Source: Leptolyngbyaceae cyanobacterium SM1_4_3 (GTDB lineage: Bacteria; Cyanobacteriota; Cyanobacteriia; Elainellales; Elainellaceae). Taken from it: DNA of 35,034 bases. Under the pieces are notes generated by a model. It ran no database searches and was not told the origin of the DNA. It saw only the letters and a program-made list of their open reading frames with translations. Where the stretch lies: NCBI GenBank assembly GCA_012031415.1, contig JAAUTN010000027.1:1-35034 (forward strand), written 5' to 3'. Below are positions 35,020 to 35,034 of the stretch, piece after piece. A program made the translations under genes and the position numbers. Each line of letters opens with the position of its first letter. Position 1 is the first letter of the stretch.

Positions 35020-35034
35020 ACCGATAAGGTCGGT

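Noticed and set aside
1-35034. tRNA or rRNA genes
   Set aside because: I scanned the gaps for cloverleaf-like sequence and the GTTCRA-type T-loop and found none convincing.

Overview
The window is a stretch of cyanobacterial chromosome. The evidence is a complete kaiA-kaiB-kaiC circadian cluster, the photosystem I assembly gene ycf3, guaB3 followed by the cyanobacterial small RNA Yfr1 and trxA, a DUF3038/DUF4335 pair, a PEP-CTERM protein, and many HIP1 octamers (gcgatcgc) inside genes. Full-length KaiA (299 aa) and the many small dispersed palindromes suggest a larger-genome, possibly filamentous lineage of the Leptolyngbya kind. That placement is inference; no rRNA is present to settle it.

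Layout. 1-3.5 kb: a small gamma-glutamylcyclotransferase-fold protein divergent from a PuuE-type allantoinase (purine/ureide catabolism), then a NarL-type response regulator and its histidine kinase. 3.5-5.2 kb: a secreted PEP-CTERM protein set among palindromic repeats, a 14-unit 21-bp tandem repeat, and a ~100-bp dispersed hairpin element that recurs inverted at 28.6 kb. 5.3-7.5 kb: the DUF3038 and DUF4335 genes, running tail-to-tail into kaiC. 7.5-10.4 kb: kaiABC on the minus strand. 10.7-14 kb: divergent from kaiA, a large hybrid histidine kinase with CBS-like, PAS-like, kinase and several degenerate receiver domains, tail-to-tail with a REC-PAS-adenylate cyclase (14-15.5 kb). 15.8-17.2 kb: a glycosyltransferase and a histidine phosphatase. 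17.3-19.2 kb: guaB3 - yfr1 - trxA. 19.5-26.7 kb: a long LOG-family protein, a type II NADH dehydrogenase, a TPR-fused serine/threonine pseudokinase, a YihY membrane protein, a hexapeptide acetyltransferase and a small secreted or anchored protein. 26.9-35 kb: queA, a hypothetical gene, rnz, a SpoIID/LytB protein, a vapBC toxin-antitoxin pair, a conserved membrane protein, a small hypothetical gene, a ~600-bp gene-poor stretch, and ycf3.

How the genes relate. The centre is a clock neighbourhood: the KaiABC oscillator, a divergent multidomain kinase whose first receiver has lost its phospho-acceptor Asp (as in the clock kinase CikA), and a REC-controlled cyclase beside it. A functional link between these is inference from position and domain content. 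The rest is mostly housekeeping: purine nucleotide synthesis, thioredoxin, tRNA maturation and modification, respiration, and PSI assembly.

Main caution: three genes in 5.6 kb (DUF4335, kaiC and the hybrid kinase) are each broken by what looks like one missing base. Restoring one base gives intact proteins, with kaiC exactly 519 codons. Small indel errors in the assembly are the likeliest cause, but real mutations are not excluded.
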